Assembly (NCBI GenBank): GCA_940747215.1 | Contig: CALNWS010000027.1 | Location: 1 to 55,249, forward strand | DNA: 55,249 bases | From: an uncultured Paraburkholderia sp. | GTDB taxonomy: Bacteria > Pseudomonadota > Gammaproteobacteria > Burkholderiales > Burkholderiaceae | Direction: 5' to 3' | In this document: positions 1 through 9,060 of the stretch, one piece after another | How positions within the stretch are numbered: position 1 is the first letter of the stretch | Layout: every line of letters starts with the position of its first letter | The notes under the pieces: generated by a model | The model's database searches: none | What the model was told of the DNA's origin: nothing | Seen by the model: only the letters and a program-made list of their open reading frames with translations | Position numbers and translations under genes: made by a program

Positions 1-2
1 AC

Positions 3-50
3 GTGATCACCCATTTCGGCAAGATGCTCGCTCGCTTCGAAAACCGCTGA
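3..50 (+). CDS. C-terminal end of an unidentified protein (partial)
   Basis: Only the last 15 codons and a TGA stop are inside the window; the frame ends in HFGKMLARFENR. The frame is open from the window edge and is followed by a decayed gene on the other strand. No family can be assigned from so short a tail, and it could be chance. Confidence 0.25.
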   Translation: MITHFGKMLARFENR

Positions 51-89
51 TCAGCGATCACCTTCAACCGAAAGGACCCGTCACGTTCA

Positions 90-349
90 ACCCGAATCCC
101 CTGATCACGTTCGCCAAAATACGCAGCCCGCCACATACGGATCGGCTCTGGCAAAGGATTCCGCGACAGTCGGCGAGTCGCCTTCGAAGAGCGGCACGGC
201 GCAGTCGGGTCGGCTTGGAGAGCGCGCCCGCGAGCACCAGTTCGCCGTTCTCTTCGGCCTACCACGCGAGTTTCAGATGCACATCGCGGTACGCGGCGCG
301 GCGTTCGAGGGTAATCGGGAACGAGGTCGTAGATCAACATATCGTGCAT
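90..349 (-). pseudogene. YciI-like (YCII-domain) protein, frameshifted pseudogene
   Basis: Read on the minus strand from the ATG at 347-349 (or 338-340), the frame gives MLIYDLVPDY. A one-base slip later it gives LERRAAYRDVHLKLAW, then an in-frame TAG (259-261) at a position that looks like a former glutamine, then AEENGELVLAGALS. After a further slip it gives FEGDSPTVAESFARADPYV. This succession matches YCII-domain proteins, small dimeric alpha-beta barrel enzymes of about 90-100 residues with an acidic/His active site (family knowledge). At least two frameshifts plus one nonsense codon rule out a working product. The far C-terminus near position 90-130 is unreadable. Confidence 0.7.
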
Positions 350-795
350 GGCAAGCTCCTGCCGTTCGGTTTGTAGCGGACATGATCGGGCGCGAGGCAT
401 CGCGTATCAATCATGCGTTTCAAGTCAATATTGCGTGTTGAATTTTTTCCGGAATTCTCTACGTATTTTTTATTCCTTTGCATTCGCAGCAATCCGAAAT
501 GCATAACGATTTTTCGAATTGGCGACGTTAAATCTTGAATCTGTAATTCTGCCGAATACCGAAAGCGCAATTGATCTACAATATATAATATAACTTATTG
601 CCTCTGGCATTCTCCCGGTATTAAATGGCGATTAACCGGATTGCGTATCTCCCTGTGCGATAAGGGAAAACCAGCGCCGCTCACTGTCAACCGGAACGCG
701 CCTTTGTCCGTTCTGGCAGACAGCATTTGCCATAATGGGCGTGCCGATGGGCCTTCGATGCGGTTAAAGCCCGACCAAAAACGTTTCCACCACCG
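350..795. other. Intergenic region without a recognisable gene, AT-rich core
   Basis: I see no supportable coding frame here. Bases 400-605 are clearly richer in A and T than the surroundings and contain a TATAAT run near 585-592, so a promoter or remnant regulatory sequence is possible. No hairpin followed by a T-tract and no tRNA-like cloverleaf stands out. Confidence 0.4.
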
Positions 796-807
796 ATGGA
801 ATGTCAC

Positions 808-1090
808 ATGAAGATCCAATCCGCAATCGCATCGCTGGTTCTTGGTGACGTTTCACCGGTGTTCGCGCAGAATAGCCAGCAGACCAAAATGGCCGACTGC
901 AACAAGCAGGCCGCTGACAAGAAGGGCGACGAGCACAAGGCATTCGAACGTGTCTGTCCGCCAAGCCGGCTGCCGCGCCCATGAGCCAGCAGGACAGGAT
1001 GAAGGCCTGTAACGTGCAAGCCGCCGGCAAGAAAGGCGACGACCGCAAGGCGGTTCATGAAGACGTGCCTCTCGTCGGCTCCGGCAAACT
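808..1090 (+). pseudogene. psiF: PsiF-repeat protein, frameshifted pseudogene
   Basis: The ATG at 808 opens a signal-peptide-like segment (MKIQSAIASLVLG, then PVFAQN). The first PsiF repeat follows (MADCNKQAADKKGDEHKAF). A one-base shift near 945-955 moves the frame; the continuation reads CLSAKPAAAPMSQQD and then the second repeat, KACNVQAAGKKGDDRKA. Two such Cys-containing repeats after a secretion signal are typical of the PsiF family, small periplasmic proteins first named as phosphate-starvation-inducible in E. coli. The signal-peptide core is also shortened, and the expected ending (MKDCL-like) is corrupted after about 1060. Identification is good; function of the family is poorly known. 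Confidence 0.72.
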
Positions 1091-1391
1091 GAAACACCGC
1101 TTTATAGCTTTATAGGCGCTGCGCTCGCCGCGCGGTGCCTTTTCCGTAGTCTTCTCCGCTCGCTGCTCGCGCGCTCTTCCCCGCGTTCCCTCCTCTTTGC
1201 ATTTGCCATGGCTGGCATCGCGCAGCATCGCCACTCGCGCGTACGCATCGTCACGTCACGTCATCAGACATCTGCCCGAGCCTGACGTTTTTCTTCATAT
1301 GATGGCTCTCGGAGACGGCCCACCCCCTATACAACATCAGACGGGCCGCCATCTTGTCGTTGATGCCGCAAGGCATCCATTGGAGGCAAGG
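1091..1391. other. Intergenic region, small direct duplication, no gene seen
   Basis: The 8-bp unit GCTTTATA occurs twice head to tail at 1099-1114, just after the psiF remnant. A possible Shine-Dalgarno stretch (GGAGGCAAGG) ends just before the ATG at 1392. An open frame runs through the region but its translation resembles no family and has no plausible start signal. Confidence 0.35.
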
Positions 1392-1836
1392 ATGATATCG
1401 AAGCATAAAAACCGCTGGTTGAGGCGGTGGCTGGTCGTCATCGTCTTCTGGGCAGTGCCCGTGGCGATCGTTGCCGTCAGCGAGATCCGGGATGAAATGG
1501 CATACAACACCGTCGACCTCGATGACCACCTGGAATTTCACCGACACACAACGCGCCGCTGGCGCTCCCGCGCACTGTCACGGGCACGCCCGACGAGGCG
1601 CAGGCCGCAGGCTGTCCCGCCGACGTGCTGGCCGCCAACGCGCCGCGTCAGCAGGACGCCCGCAACGAATACGGCGTGCGCCGCTCCATATTCATGGTTT
1701 ATCTCTGGCACGCGTTCGTCGGCTACTGGATCATGCCGGCCGTCACCCTGTTCCTGCTCGGTGTGCTCTGATCGGCATGGTGCGGCGCGCGCTGCGCCGG
1801 CCGCTGCCCGTGAAGAGTTCCGCGAATCACGGTTAG
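1392..1836 (+). pseudogene. Conserved two-helix membrane protein, multiply frameshifted
   Basis: After a strong ribosome site the frame gives MISKHKNRWLRRWLVV and a hydrophobic helix (VIVFWAVPVAIVAV), then SEIRDEMAYNTVDLD. The continuation jumps to a second frame (FTDTQRA) and a third (TGTPDEAQAAGCPADVLAAN, then RRSIFMVYLWHAFVGYW and IMPAVTLFLLGVL). A final short piece, RRALRRPLP, is in the second frame and ends at TAG 1834-1836. Two hydrophobic segments flank a polar loop, as in a small inner-membrane protein I believe is conserved in Burkholderia; no function is known to me. Crossing three frames shows it is dead. Confidence 0.55.
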
Positions 1837-2260
1837 CTCAGGGCCGCCGCATGCACACTTGCGCATCCATGACGCTGTGCGGGTGCGAGTGCGGCGTCGC
1901 GACAACATTTTCCAACACTTTCGACGCGTTTTCGAACGCATCCGAGCCGCCGCCGGCCGTTTGAAAATCGGTAAAAACGGATGATTTGCACCGCGCGCGC
2001 GGCGTGCCTCGCAGGTCGGCGCATGCATCGAACATGTCTGAACAACCCCGCTCGAACGCACGATTCACTCTCATTTCGAGGCGCATCGATCTCGGTCAAA
2101 ATTACTCTACCGCATCTTGCGATCGGCGCCAAAGCCGCATCACACAAGACTTTTCGCGAAGCGCTGAAGCGCACCTTTTGCGTTTGCGTGTGTTATGATT
2201 TAAAAACAGCTGCCAACCGCTGTTAAAGGTTGCGCCCCGGAACAATGACGGAGAAAAAAG
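1837..2260. promoter_or_regulatory. Intergenic region with likely promoter of the YSC84 lipoprotein gene
   Basis: No gene is visible. A -10-like TATGAT lies at 2194-2199, about 60 bases before the lipoprotein start, but I cannot point to a convincing -35 box at the right distance. A ribosome site (GGAG, 2250-2253) sits just ahead of the ATG at 2261. The rest is unassigned. Confidence 0.35.
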
Positions 2261-2848
2261 ATGCAAAAACGAAACTTCATGTTGAAGACGACCGCTATGC
2301 TCGCTTTCGGAGGCCTTGCACTCGCTGGTTGTACGACGAACGGCAGCAACCACGATACGCCCTCCACCAATGCTTCCAAACGCCAGTCGATCGACGCCAG
2401 CGTCGACGGCACCATGTCGCGGCTTTACGCCACGGTGAAGGGTTCGCGTGAACTCGTCTCCAAGGCGCGCGGCGTGCTGGTGTTCCCGTCGGTGCTGCAG
2501 GCCGGCTTCATCGTCGGCGGCCAGTACGGCGAAGGTTCGCTGAAGGTAGGCGGCGGCACCGTCGGCTACTACAGCACGGTTTCCGGCTCGGTCGGCCTGC
2601 AGGCCGGCGCGCAGTCGAAAGCCATCATCTTCCTGTTCATGACGCAGGACGCACTCGACAAATTCCGCAATACTGACGGCTGGTCGGTCGGCGGCGACGC
2701 TTCGGTCGCACTCGTCAGGATGGGCGCGAACGGCGCAATCGACAGCACCACGGCCGCCGCGCCGGTCAAAGTCTTTGTGCTGACCAACGCCGGCCTGATG
2801 GGCGACCTGTCGCTGCAAGGCACGAAGGTGTCGCGTCTGAAGATCTGA
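2261..2848 (+). CDS. YSC84/SYLF-domain lipoprotein
   Basis: A 195-residue protein. The N-terminus MQKRNFMLKTTAMLAFGGLALAGC carries a lipobox (LALAGC), so the mature protein should begin at Cys24 and be lipid-anchored. The remainder is a Ysc84/SYLF-type domain: KARGVLVFPSVLQAGFIVGG, a glycine-rich GEGSLKVGGGTVGYY segment and a hydrophobic IIFLFMTQDAL stretch. SYLF domains bind phospholipids, and a Burkholderia homologue is a surface-exposed lipoprotein antigen (family knowledge). The GGAG ribosome site supports the start at 2261; an internal ATG at 2279 is a less likely alternative. It is the only intact gene in the first 2.9 kb, and a good terminator follows it. Confidence 0.85.
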   Translation: MQKRNFMLKTTAMLAFGGLALAGCTTNGSNHDTPSTNASKRQSIDASVDGTMSRLYATVKGSRELVSKARGVLVFPSVLQAGFIVGGQYGEGSLKVGGGTVGYYSTVSGSVGLQAGAQSKAIIFLFMTQDALDKFRNTDGWSVGGDASVALVRMGANGAIDSTTAAAPVKVFVLTNAGLMGDLSLQGTKVSRLKI

Positions 2849-2876
2849 TCATGCGTTGGGCGCAACGTTAACGGAA

Positions 2877-2915
2877 AACGGCGATGCATCCCTGCGCATC
2901 GCCGTTTTTTTGTTG
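2877..2915 (+). terminator. Rho-independent terminator after the YSC84 lipoprotein
   Basis: The inverted repeat AACGGCGATGC / GCATCGCCGTT is followed directly by TTTTTT. It lies about 30 bases after the stop and may also terminate the convergent glycosyltransferase gene. Confidence 0.85.
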
Positions 2916-2963
2916 CCTTTCCATCGGCGCCAAACCGGCCCGAAACTCCGGCCGCCCGCGCGA

Positions 2964-4031
2964 TCAACTGCCCGACGTATCGATCACCTTGAAGCGCGAG
3001 CGCTTCTGCGCGCGAATCACGGACTGGTAAGCGTCCAAGTACTGCTGCGCCATACGATGCGACGTAAAGCGCTCTTTAAAGCGCTGACGCACACCCGCGC
3101 GCGGCAGCTTATACAGCCGGTTCACCGCCGCCACCGCGCCGATCTCGTCCTCGACGATATAACCCGTCACGCCGTCTTCCAGCACTTCCGGCACCGAGCC
3201 GCGATTGAACGCGATCACCGGCGTGCCGCACGCCATCGCTTCGATCATCACGAGACCGAACGGCTCGGGCCAGTCGACCGGAAACAACAACGCGTGCGCG
3301 CCGGAGAGAAATTCCGCCTTCTGGTTGTCCGCGATTTCGCCGATGAATTCGACTTGCGGCAAATCCAGCAACGGACGGACGTCGCGCTCGAAATACTCGC
3401 GGTCGGCCGCGTCCACTTTCGCAGCGATGCGAATCGGCATGCCGCAGCGACCCGCAATCCGGATGGCCGTGTCCACCCGCTTCTCAGGCGAGATACGGCC
3501 GAGAAAAGCCAGATACTTTTGTTCGACCGGCTGCGGCGTGTAGAGCTTCTCGGGCAGGCCGTGATAGACCGTGGTGAGCCAGCGCGCCTGCGGCAACGGA
3601 TGCCGCTGCGAATTCGAAATCGAGATGACCGGCACCGTGTTGAACGTGTCGAACACCGGCTGCTGCTCGGGCAGGTCGAGCCGCCCGTGCATCGTCGTGA
3701 CAAACGGCGTTTCCTGGCGCTTGAACACCGAGAAAGAATAGTAGTCGAGATGGAAATGCAGTACGTCGAAGTTTTCGGCCTGACGGCGCACCAGTTCCAT
3801 CAGCAACATGTGCGGCGCGACGCGGTCGCGAATGCCCAGATCGAGACGCAGCGCGCGCGGCCAGACGGCCTCGAGCTTCGCGTTGGTGACGGAGTCGCCG
3901 CTCGCGAACAGCGTCACGTCATGGCCGAGGTCCACCAGCGCTTCGGTGATGTACGAGACGACGCGTTCCGTGCCGCCATAGAGTTTCGGCGGCACCGATT
4001 CGGTCAAAGGAGCAATCTGCGCAATTTTCAT
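2964..4031 (-). CDS. GT4-family glycosyltransferase
   Basis: 355 residues from the ATG at 4029-4031, preceded by GGAG at good spacing; an upstream in-frame start at 4091 lacks a ribosome site. The N-terminal acceptor domain starts MKIAQIAPLTESVPPKLYGGTERVV, with the glycine-rich donor-site loop typical of GT-B enzymes. The C-terminal domain contains LGRISPEKRVDTAIR and the signature EPFGLVMIEAMACGTPV, which holds the E-x7-E nucleotide-sugar site. Such retaining enzymes move a sugar from a nucleotide donor to a glycan or small acceptor; the acceptor cannot be read from the sequence. It shares a strand with otsA but is separated from it by a dead gene, so any role in trehalose or glycan metabolism is conjecture. 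Confidence 0.85.
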   Translation of the reverse strand: MKIAQIAPLTESVPPKLYGGTERVVSYITEALVDLGHDVTLFASGDSVTNAKLEAVWPRALRLDLGIRDRVAPHMLLMELVRRQAENFDVLHFHLDYYSFSVFKRQETPFVTTMHGRLDLPEQQPVFDTFNTVPVISISNSQRHPLPQARWLTTVYHGLPEKLYTPQPVEQKYLAFLGRISPEKRVDTAIRIAGRCGMPIRIAAKVDAADREYFERDVRPLLDLPQVEFIGEIADNQKAEFLSGAHALLFPVDWPEPFGLVMIEAMACGTPVIAFNRGSVPEVLEDGVTGYIVEDEIGAVAAVNRLYKLPRAGVRQRFKERFTSHRMAQQYLDAYQSVIRAQKRSRFKVIDTSGS

Positions 4032-4269
4032 TGATATGTCTCCATGAGCTGACGGCTTGCGCCCAATGGGCGGTGTGCGCGTCAGCGGCACCGGGCATTC
4101 AGCGCGGCGATCGGCAATGGACTGCGTTGCCGGACATCCGACGGCAAAATGTATTCCGGCATCGGTCCATTATTCAACAGCAGCCCACAAAAAGCGCTTC
4201 GAATTGCATTTGCTGCGTGTTGTTACATCCAGCTTACATCCACTGCTCTTTAAGCACGCCGCACGACGC

Positions 4270-5411
4270 CTAGCGCGCCGGCCATTTCCATGCGGGGAGG
4301 TCGCGGTCGTCCGCGTCGACGATTCGCGTGGCGCCGAAGTGCTTTTCCAGCACGATCGACTCGCTCTCCGGCTCGCACTCGAGCGCCGCGATCAACCGCG
4401 ACGCGTGCGACACACCACCAGCAACTGCGAATGCTTCGCCGCCTGCGCGATCAGACGCGCGAGCGCGGGCAGCAGATCGGGGCAGACTCGTCTCCGGCTC
4501 GTTCAGGACGAGCAACGCGGCGATCAGCAGCAGATAACGCAGCGTGCCGTCCGACAACTCCGCGCCCTTCAGCGGTCTGAGCAAACCATGCTGATACATC
4601 TCCATTTCAAAGCGGCCATCGCGCACCGCGATATGGCCCCGCGATCCCGGGAAAGCATCGCTCACGGCGGTTTCGAGCGCGGTTGCGTCGCCGATCTCGC
4701 GGGATGGTTTGCCAGGCAGCGGCGAGATCGGCGCCGTCGTTCGCGAGCACGGGCGTATGCGTGCCGACTTGCGGCATGCGCGCCGCTGCATCGGCGGCCG
4801 TGCGGAAATGGTCGTAGAAGCGCCACGAACGGATCTGTTCGCGCACGGTGATCATCCGGGCGCGGTACGCGGGTCGGCGAACTCCGTCATCATGCTGTCG
4901 AATGTGGCGACCGGTTGCGCGATGGTCTGCCACTCGCCGCTTCCGTCGCGCGTACGCAGCGCGACTGCACACCGATCTACCAGCAGCGCAAACGGACGCA
5001 GCACGAGTCCGCTCCAGATGCATTCGCGATTGATGATCGGGGCGAGCGAGAAAATCGACTCACCGGGTTGCGGCAGGCCGAGGTCGATCGCATAGCCGAA
5101 CTCGTCGCCGGAAAAAACCAGACGCAGACTCACCGGCTCGTTGCGGCGCGTGCCCTCCACCGCCTGTTCGCCGGCCAGCATGGCGCGCGAAAAGCGCTCC
5201 GGCCCGGCCCACAGCGTGGATTGCAGACCGCCTCTTCACGGGCCAGCGACGGAATCACGCCACCGCGCGACGTTTCGGCGAGCAGACGCAATGCACGATA
5301 GACGTTCGATTTGCCGCTGCCGTTCGGCCCAGTGATCACGTTGAGCCAACCGAGCGGGACGATCAGATCGCGCAGCGAACGATAGCCGGCGATCGCCAGA
5401 GTGGTCAGCAT
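4270..5411 (-). pseudogene. RecF/SMC-like AAA family ATPase, frameshifted pseudogene
   Basis: The frame starts MLTTLAIAGYRSLRDLIVPLG followed by a perfect Walker A (GPNGSGKS, residues about 28-35). After about residue 68 it slips to a second frame (VEGTRRNEPVSLRLVFSGDE to FDSMMTEFADP). It slips again to REQIRSWRFYDHFRTAADAA, then to a frame with GAELSDGTLRYLLLIAALL and LVLNEPETSL, the ABC-type signature/Walker B/D-loop region. The C-terminus reads SESIVLEKHFGATRIVDADD. Order and motifs fit the AAA_21/OLD-like ATPases of unknown substrate. The Walker B equivalent reads LVLNEPE where Asp-Glu would be expected. At least three frameshifts make it nonfunctional. It sits 46 bases downstream of otsA on the same strand. 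Confidence 0.75.
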
Positions 5412-5457
5412 GCCATTGGCGCGAGCTTGATTACGAGCGAACCGCCCACGCGCACCC

Positions 5458-6870
5458 TCACTTGTAACCGCCGCTGTGGCCCGGCTTCTGAACCGGCACG
5501 CTGCGCAGGTCCTGCAGGAAGGTATCGCGCCATACGCCGAGATCGTTCTTGCGCAACGCCGCCATGTTGATCTCGTGACGCCGCTGGCGCGCGTCGAGTG
5601 GCATCTGCAACGCGCGCTGCAACGCTTCGCACATGCCGATCGCGTCGTGCGGATTCACGAGCAGCGCGCCGGTCAACTCCGCCGCCGCGCCAGCAAAAAT
5701 GGAGAGCACGAGCACCCCTGGATCTTCCGGATTCTGGGCGGCCACGTATTCCTTCGCGACGAGATTCATGCCGTCGTGCAGCGGCGTGACGAAGCCGATC
5801 TGCGATTCGCGGAACAGCGACATCAGTTTCCAGCGGTCGTACTGCTGGTTCAGATAGCGGATCGGCGTGTAGTCGAGGCCCGAATATCGGCCGTTGATCC
5901 GCCCTGCTTCGTATTCGAGGTCCTGACGGATTTTCTGGTAAGTGGCAACATCCGAACGCGTGGGCGGCGCGATCTGCACCAGCGTGACATTGCCGCGCCA
6001 TTCGGGCGAGCGCTCCAGCAGTTGCTCGAACGCGCGGAAGCGCTCCACGAGCCCTTTCGAGTAATCGAGCCGGTCGACGCTCATGATCAGCTTGCGCCCT
6101 TCGAGGCTCTGCTTCAGGTCGAGCACGTGCTGACGGCTTTCGTAGCGCTTCGCCTGCTCGGCGATTTCGTCGGGGAACACGCCGATCCGATAAACACCGG
6201 TGCGCAGCTTGCGGCCGAACGCTTCCACCTCGCCGTCCTTCGATACCGTGCCGCACGCATGGCGCACGACGTAATCCCTGAACGCTTCCTCGTCGGTGAC
6301 GGTCTGGAAGCCGAGCAGGGCGTAGCACGAGAGCGACTTCACGAGCTCTTCGTGCGGCGGAATGTTGAGCAGGATCTGCGGCGCGGGAAACGGAATGTGC
6401 AGGAAGAAGCCGATGCGATTCGTGATGCCTTCGCTGCGCAGCGCTTCGGCAAACGGGATCAGGTGATAGTCGTGAATCCAGATCACGTCGTCGGGTTCGA
6501 GCAGCTTGATCAGCTTGTGCGCGAGCCAAGCATTCACGCGGCGGTAGCCAGCGTACTCTTCGCGCTCGTAGCGCGCGAGGTCGTTGCGGTAGTGAAAGAC
6601 CGGCCACAACGTGGCATTGGAAAAGCCGCGATAGTACTGGTCGTAGTCCTTGCGCGTGAGCCCGACGGTTGCGAACGTGACGGCGCCGTCCTGTTCCAGC
6701 GTGGGGCCCGCATTGGCGACGGTCTCGCTCACCACGTCGCCGCTCCATCCGAACCAGACGCCTCCCGCATCCTTCAGCGCGCCGAATACACCCACGGCAA
6801 GACCGCCCGCGGAGCCCTTCGTTTCAGTCGGCGTTGCGACACGGTTCGACACGACGATCAGTCGGCCCAT
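5458..6870 (-). CDS. otsA: alpha,alpha-trehalose-phosphate synthase (UDP-forming)
   Basis: 470 residues, complete. OtsA (GT20) joins UDP-glucose and glucose-6-phosphate into trehalose-6-phosphate in the cytoplasm, the first step of trehalose synthesis. The start MGRLIVVSNRVA is typical of the family, followed by GGLAVGVFGAL (donor-site loop), WPVFHYRNDLARY, VWIHDYHLIPFA and the nucleotide-sugar site DRLDYSKGLVERF. The conserved TPLHDGMNLVAKEYVA / GVLVLSIFAGAA region is also present. AGGA lies upstream of the ATG. The expected partner phosphatase otsB is not in this window. Retention of otsA amid dead neighbours suggests trehalose is still made, for osmotic or desiccation tolerance or as a symbiotic sugar (inference). 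Confidence 0.95.
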   Translation of the reverse strand: MGRLIVVSNRVATPTETKGSAGGLAVGVFGALKDAGGVWFGWSGDVVSETVANAGPTLEQDGAVTFATVGLTRKDYDQYYRGFSNATLWPVFHYRNDLARYEREEYAGYRRVNAWLAHKLIKLLEPDDVIWIHDYHLIPFAEALRSEGITNRIGFFLHIPFPAPQILLNIPPHEELVKSLSCYALLGFQTVTDEEAFRDYVVRHACGTVSKDGEVEAFGRKLRTGVYRIGVFPDEIAEQAKRYESRQHVLDLKQSLEGRKLIMSVDRLDYSKGLVERFRAFEQLLERSPEWRGNVTLVQIAPPTRSDVATYQKIRQDLEYEAGRINGRYSGLDYTPIRYLNQQYDRWKLMSLFRESQIGFVTPLHDGMNLVAKEYVAAQNPEDPGVLVLSIFAGAAAELTGALLVNPHDAIGMCEALQRALQMPLDARQRRHEINMAALRKNDLGVWRDTFLQDLRSVPVQKPGHSGGYK

Positions 6871-6987
6871 TGCTTTGTCTTCCTCGGTTCGTGCAGGTTA
6901 GTGGACAGTTCGACCACTTTAGTGACCGATCAGTTGCATCCCGATGCATTGTGAGGCATCAGCCCGCTGCCGGTCCGGCTTATTCTG

Positions 6988-8173
6988 TCACGCGTTTTCT
7001 CTTTCCCTGTGGAGTATTTCCTTCGGCATTGCTTTCGGCATTTCCTGCGCCGACGACCGGCCCACGCGGCTCGCCACCGGATCAGCCTCCGTATGCGCGG
7101 CAGTGCTGCCGGCAGGCGTCGGCGTGCCGCGTGGCGCCCAGTCGAGCGGTTCGCCCTTGCCGTTTTCCAGTTCCGCAGACACCTCAGCGCGCGCCCGCGG
7201 CAGATACTGCGGGCGGTGCTGCTGGATGAAATCGAGCAGGCCTTCGCGCACGCGGCAACGCAAATCCCAGTTGAGCGCGGAGTCGAGCGAGCTGACGAGC
7301 GCGCGCAATTGCATCGACCGCTCGGTGCCGTCCGTTACCTGCAAAATCTGCACACACTGATCCCATTCGGGGGCCGACTGGACGATGCGCGCATGCGGTA
7401 ATCGACATAAAGAAACACGGTGCCGATGATCTGCGAACTGCTGCGCGTCCAGTTGGAAAACGGATTTTCGATGAACCATTGCAGCGGCATGATCAGCCGG
7501 CGCTGGTCCCAGAGCCGCACCGACACATACGTGCCGGCGATTTCCTCGATCCGCCCCCACTCGCCCTGAATCACCACCACGTCGTCGAGACGAATGGGTT
7601 GCGACAACGCAATCTGCAAACCCGCGATCAGATTGCCGAGCACCGGCCGCGCGGCGATACCCGCCGACGCCAGCAGACTCGCGCCGATCTGCCGGACGTT
7701 CGGAAACGTCATCAGCGCGCCGCCCACGCCGATTACGACGATCACCAGCATCACCGACCGCGCGAGCACCCGCGCCTGCGTGTGGATGCGGCGGGCGTGC
7801 AGGTTGTCGGCGGTATCGAGCGGATGAGCCTGCACGATCGCCGCCGCCGAGCGCACCGAGAGCCACGTAATGCCGCCGATCAGCGCGATGCCGGCCGCGT
7901 CGCGCAGCGGCGTGATGAAATTGAGCGCGTCCGGCGCTCCCACCAGACTGCCTCGAGCGCGAGGACGATCAGAACGAATTGCGAGGACTTGTCGATGTAG
8001 CGCAGCACCACACTCGTGAGCGGATACGGCCGCGCGATCCGCATGACGATGCGTGCACCGACGCGGTGAATGCCCACGGCCAGAAGCGCGGCGATGACCG
8101 ACACGATCATGGCACCGAACCACGTGTGCATGGGCGCTTCGGCGATGCGGCTGAGGTCATCGAAAGTTGGCAT
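6988..8173 (-). pseudogene. MscS-type mechanosensitive ion channel, frameshifted pseudogene
   Basis: Read from the ATG at 8171-8173: MPTFDDLSRIAEAPMHTWFGAMIVSVIAALLAVGIHRVGARIVMRIARPYPL, two helices, then QFVLIVLALE. A frameshift near 7945 continues in ITPLRDAAGIALIGGITWLSV, SVMLVIVVIGVGGALMTF and the pore/beta-domain segment AGIAARPVLGNLIAGLQIAL / GEWGRIEEIAGTYVSVRLWDQRRLIMP, diagnostic of the MscS superfamily. A second shift near 7395 leads to WDQCVQILQVTDGTERSMQLRALVS and a long polar tail to the stop at 6988. Two frameshifts inside an otherwise well preserved sequence indicate recent loss of this osmotic release valve. Confidence 0.8.
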
Positions 8174-8304
8174 GAGAGAAAAAGCTCCTACCAGATTGAC
8201 GTGGATGTGGCCTGCTGCCTGAAGCGAGGCAGACAACGCGGGAGGTTGCGGCAGGCGCAGAGTGTGATGTCAGGGCGACCGAAGCGTCAGAGATAGTGTC
8301 TGAG

Positions 8305-8348
8305 GAAAGGCGTTTGACTATCTCAAGAAAGGCGTTTGACTATCTCAA
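8305..8348. repeat. Perfect 22-bp tandem duplication
   Basis: The unit at 8305-8326 (beginning GAAAGGCGTTTGAC) is repeated exactly at 8327-8348. It is noncoding, upstream of the dead MscS gene. It is one of about eleven such duplications in the window. Confidence 0.9.
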
Positions 8349-8400
8349 ACGCTCATCGGCGCAGACTGAAAAAAACAGCCGCACCGCAGCATTTCTCTAG

Positions 8401-8556
8401 AAGACAGACGGCAAGAGGCAATGTTCCCGCAACGGGCGATGCCTTTTGCATAAGGCTTTGCGGGCGCGGCTGGCGGAGTCCAAGCTTTACGCGCGTATGC
8501 AGCAAATTTGTGCGGGCGAGCCTTGGCACATCAAACTGAAAACAAAGGCCGCTTAG
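8401..8556 (+). other. Possible remnant coding frame within a 490-base gap
   Basis: Between the MscS and Rap1a-type pseudogenes the only coherent frame runs from 8401 to a TAG at 8554-8556, ending RMQQICAGEPWHIKLKTKAA. The residue composition looks protein-like, but there is no start codon with a ribosome site and I do not recognise the family. The remaining bases of the gap show nothing else. Confidence 0.2.
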
Positions 8557-8742
8557 GCTGCCGCTTGGGAGAACATTCGGCTCACGACAGGACGCCGGCG
8601 AGCAGGCAGGCAAGGCAGATGGCCCGACAGACCTTGCGGCGTGTCAGGCCATGGCATCAGGGAACGTCAGCTTCCGCTTTTGCAGGGAAAAGCCTTGCCG
8701 AGTCCAAGCGAGATCGCCGTGCTGGCGTTATAGCCCGCGACG

Positions 8743-8780
8743 TTCAGATTTTCCGCGATGTTTCAGATTTTCCGCGATGT
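8743..8780. repeat. Perfect 19-bp tandem duplication (frame-breaking)
   Basis: TTCAGATTTTCCGCGATGT occurs twice head to tail (8743-8761, 8762-8780). Nineteen is not a multiple of three, so the host gene is thrown out of frame. Confidence 0.95.
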
Positions 8781-9024
8781 ATTTGCGCACGGCGTCGGTG
8801 AGTTGCGCCGAGCGCGCGTCTTGCGGCAAGCAGAAATACTGACCGACGCGCGGACGACCAGTGGTGCCGCCGATTGCGTCGATCGTATTGAAAATGTCGT
8901 CAGCGGTGCCTTCGATATACGCGGCGCACGCGCTTCGCGACGCCACGTCAGTCTTGGTGCACAACTTGTTGAGGTCGCCTCCCGTAAACGCGGCTGCCGA
9001 TAACGGTACGGCAAGCGCGCTAGC

Positions 9025-9060
9025 GAAAATCAAAGCCCGCAGGAAAATCAAAGCCCGCAG
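9025..9060. repeat. Perfect 18-bp tandem duplication (in-frame)
   Basis: GAAAATCAAAGCCCGCAG occurs twice (9025-9042, 9043-9060), duplicating six residues (LRALIF) directly after the start codon of the Rap1a-type gene. Confidence 0.95.

Noticed and set aside
3353..5278. Long open frames opposite real genes, for example plus-strand frames across purL, ygfZ and lon, some over 300 codons.
   Set aside because: Their translations are rich in Arg, His, Ala and Asp, resemble no protein family, and mirror the codon pattern of the true gene; a high-GC artefact.
8305..8348. CRISPR-like or regulatory repeat array.
   Set aside because: Only two copies, directly adjacent, with no spacer; it is a simple duplication.
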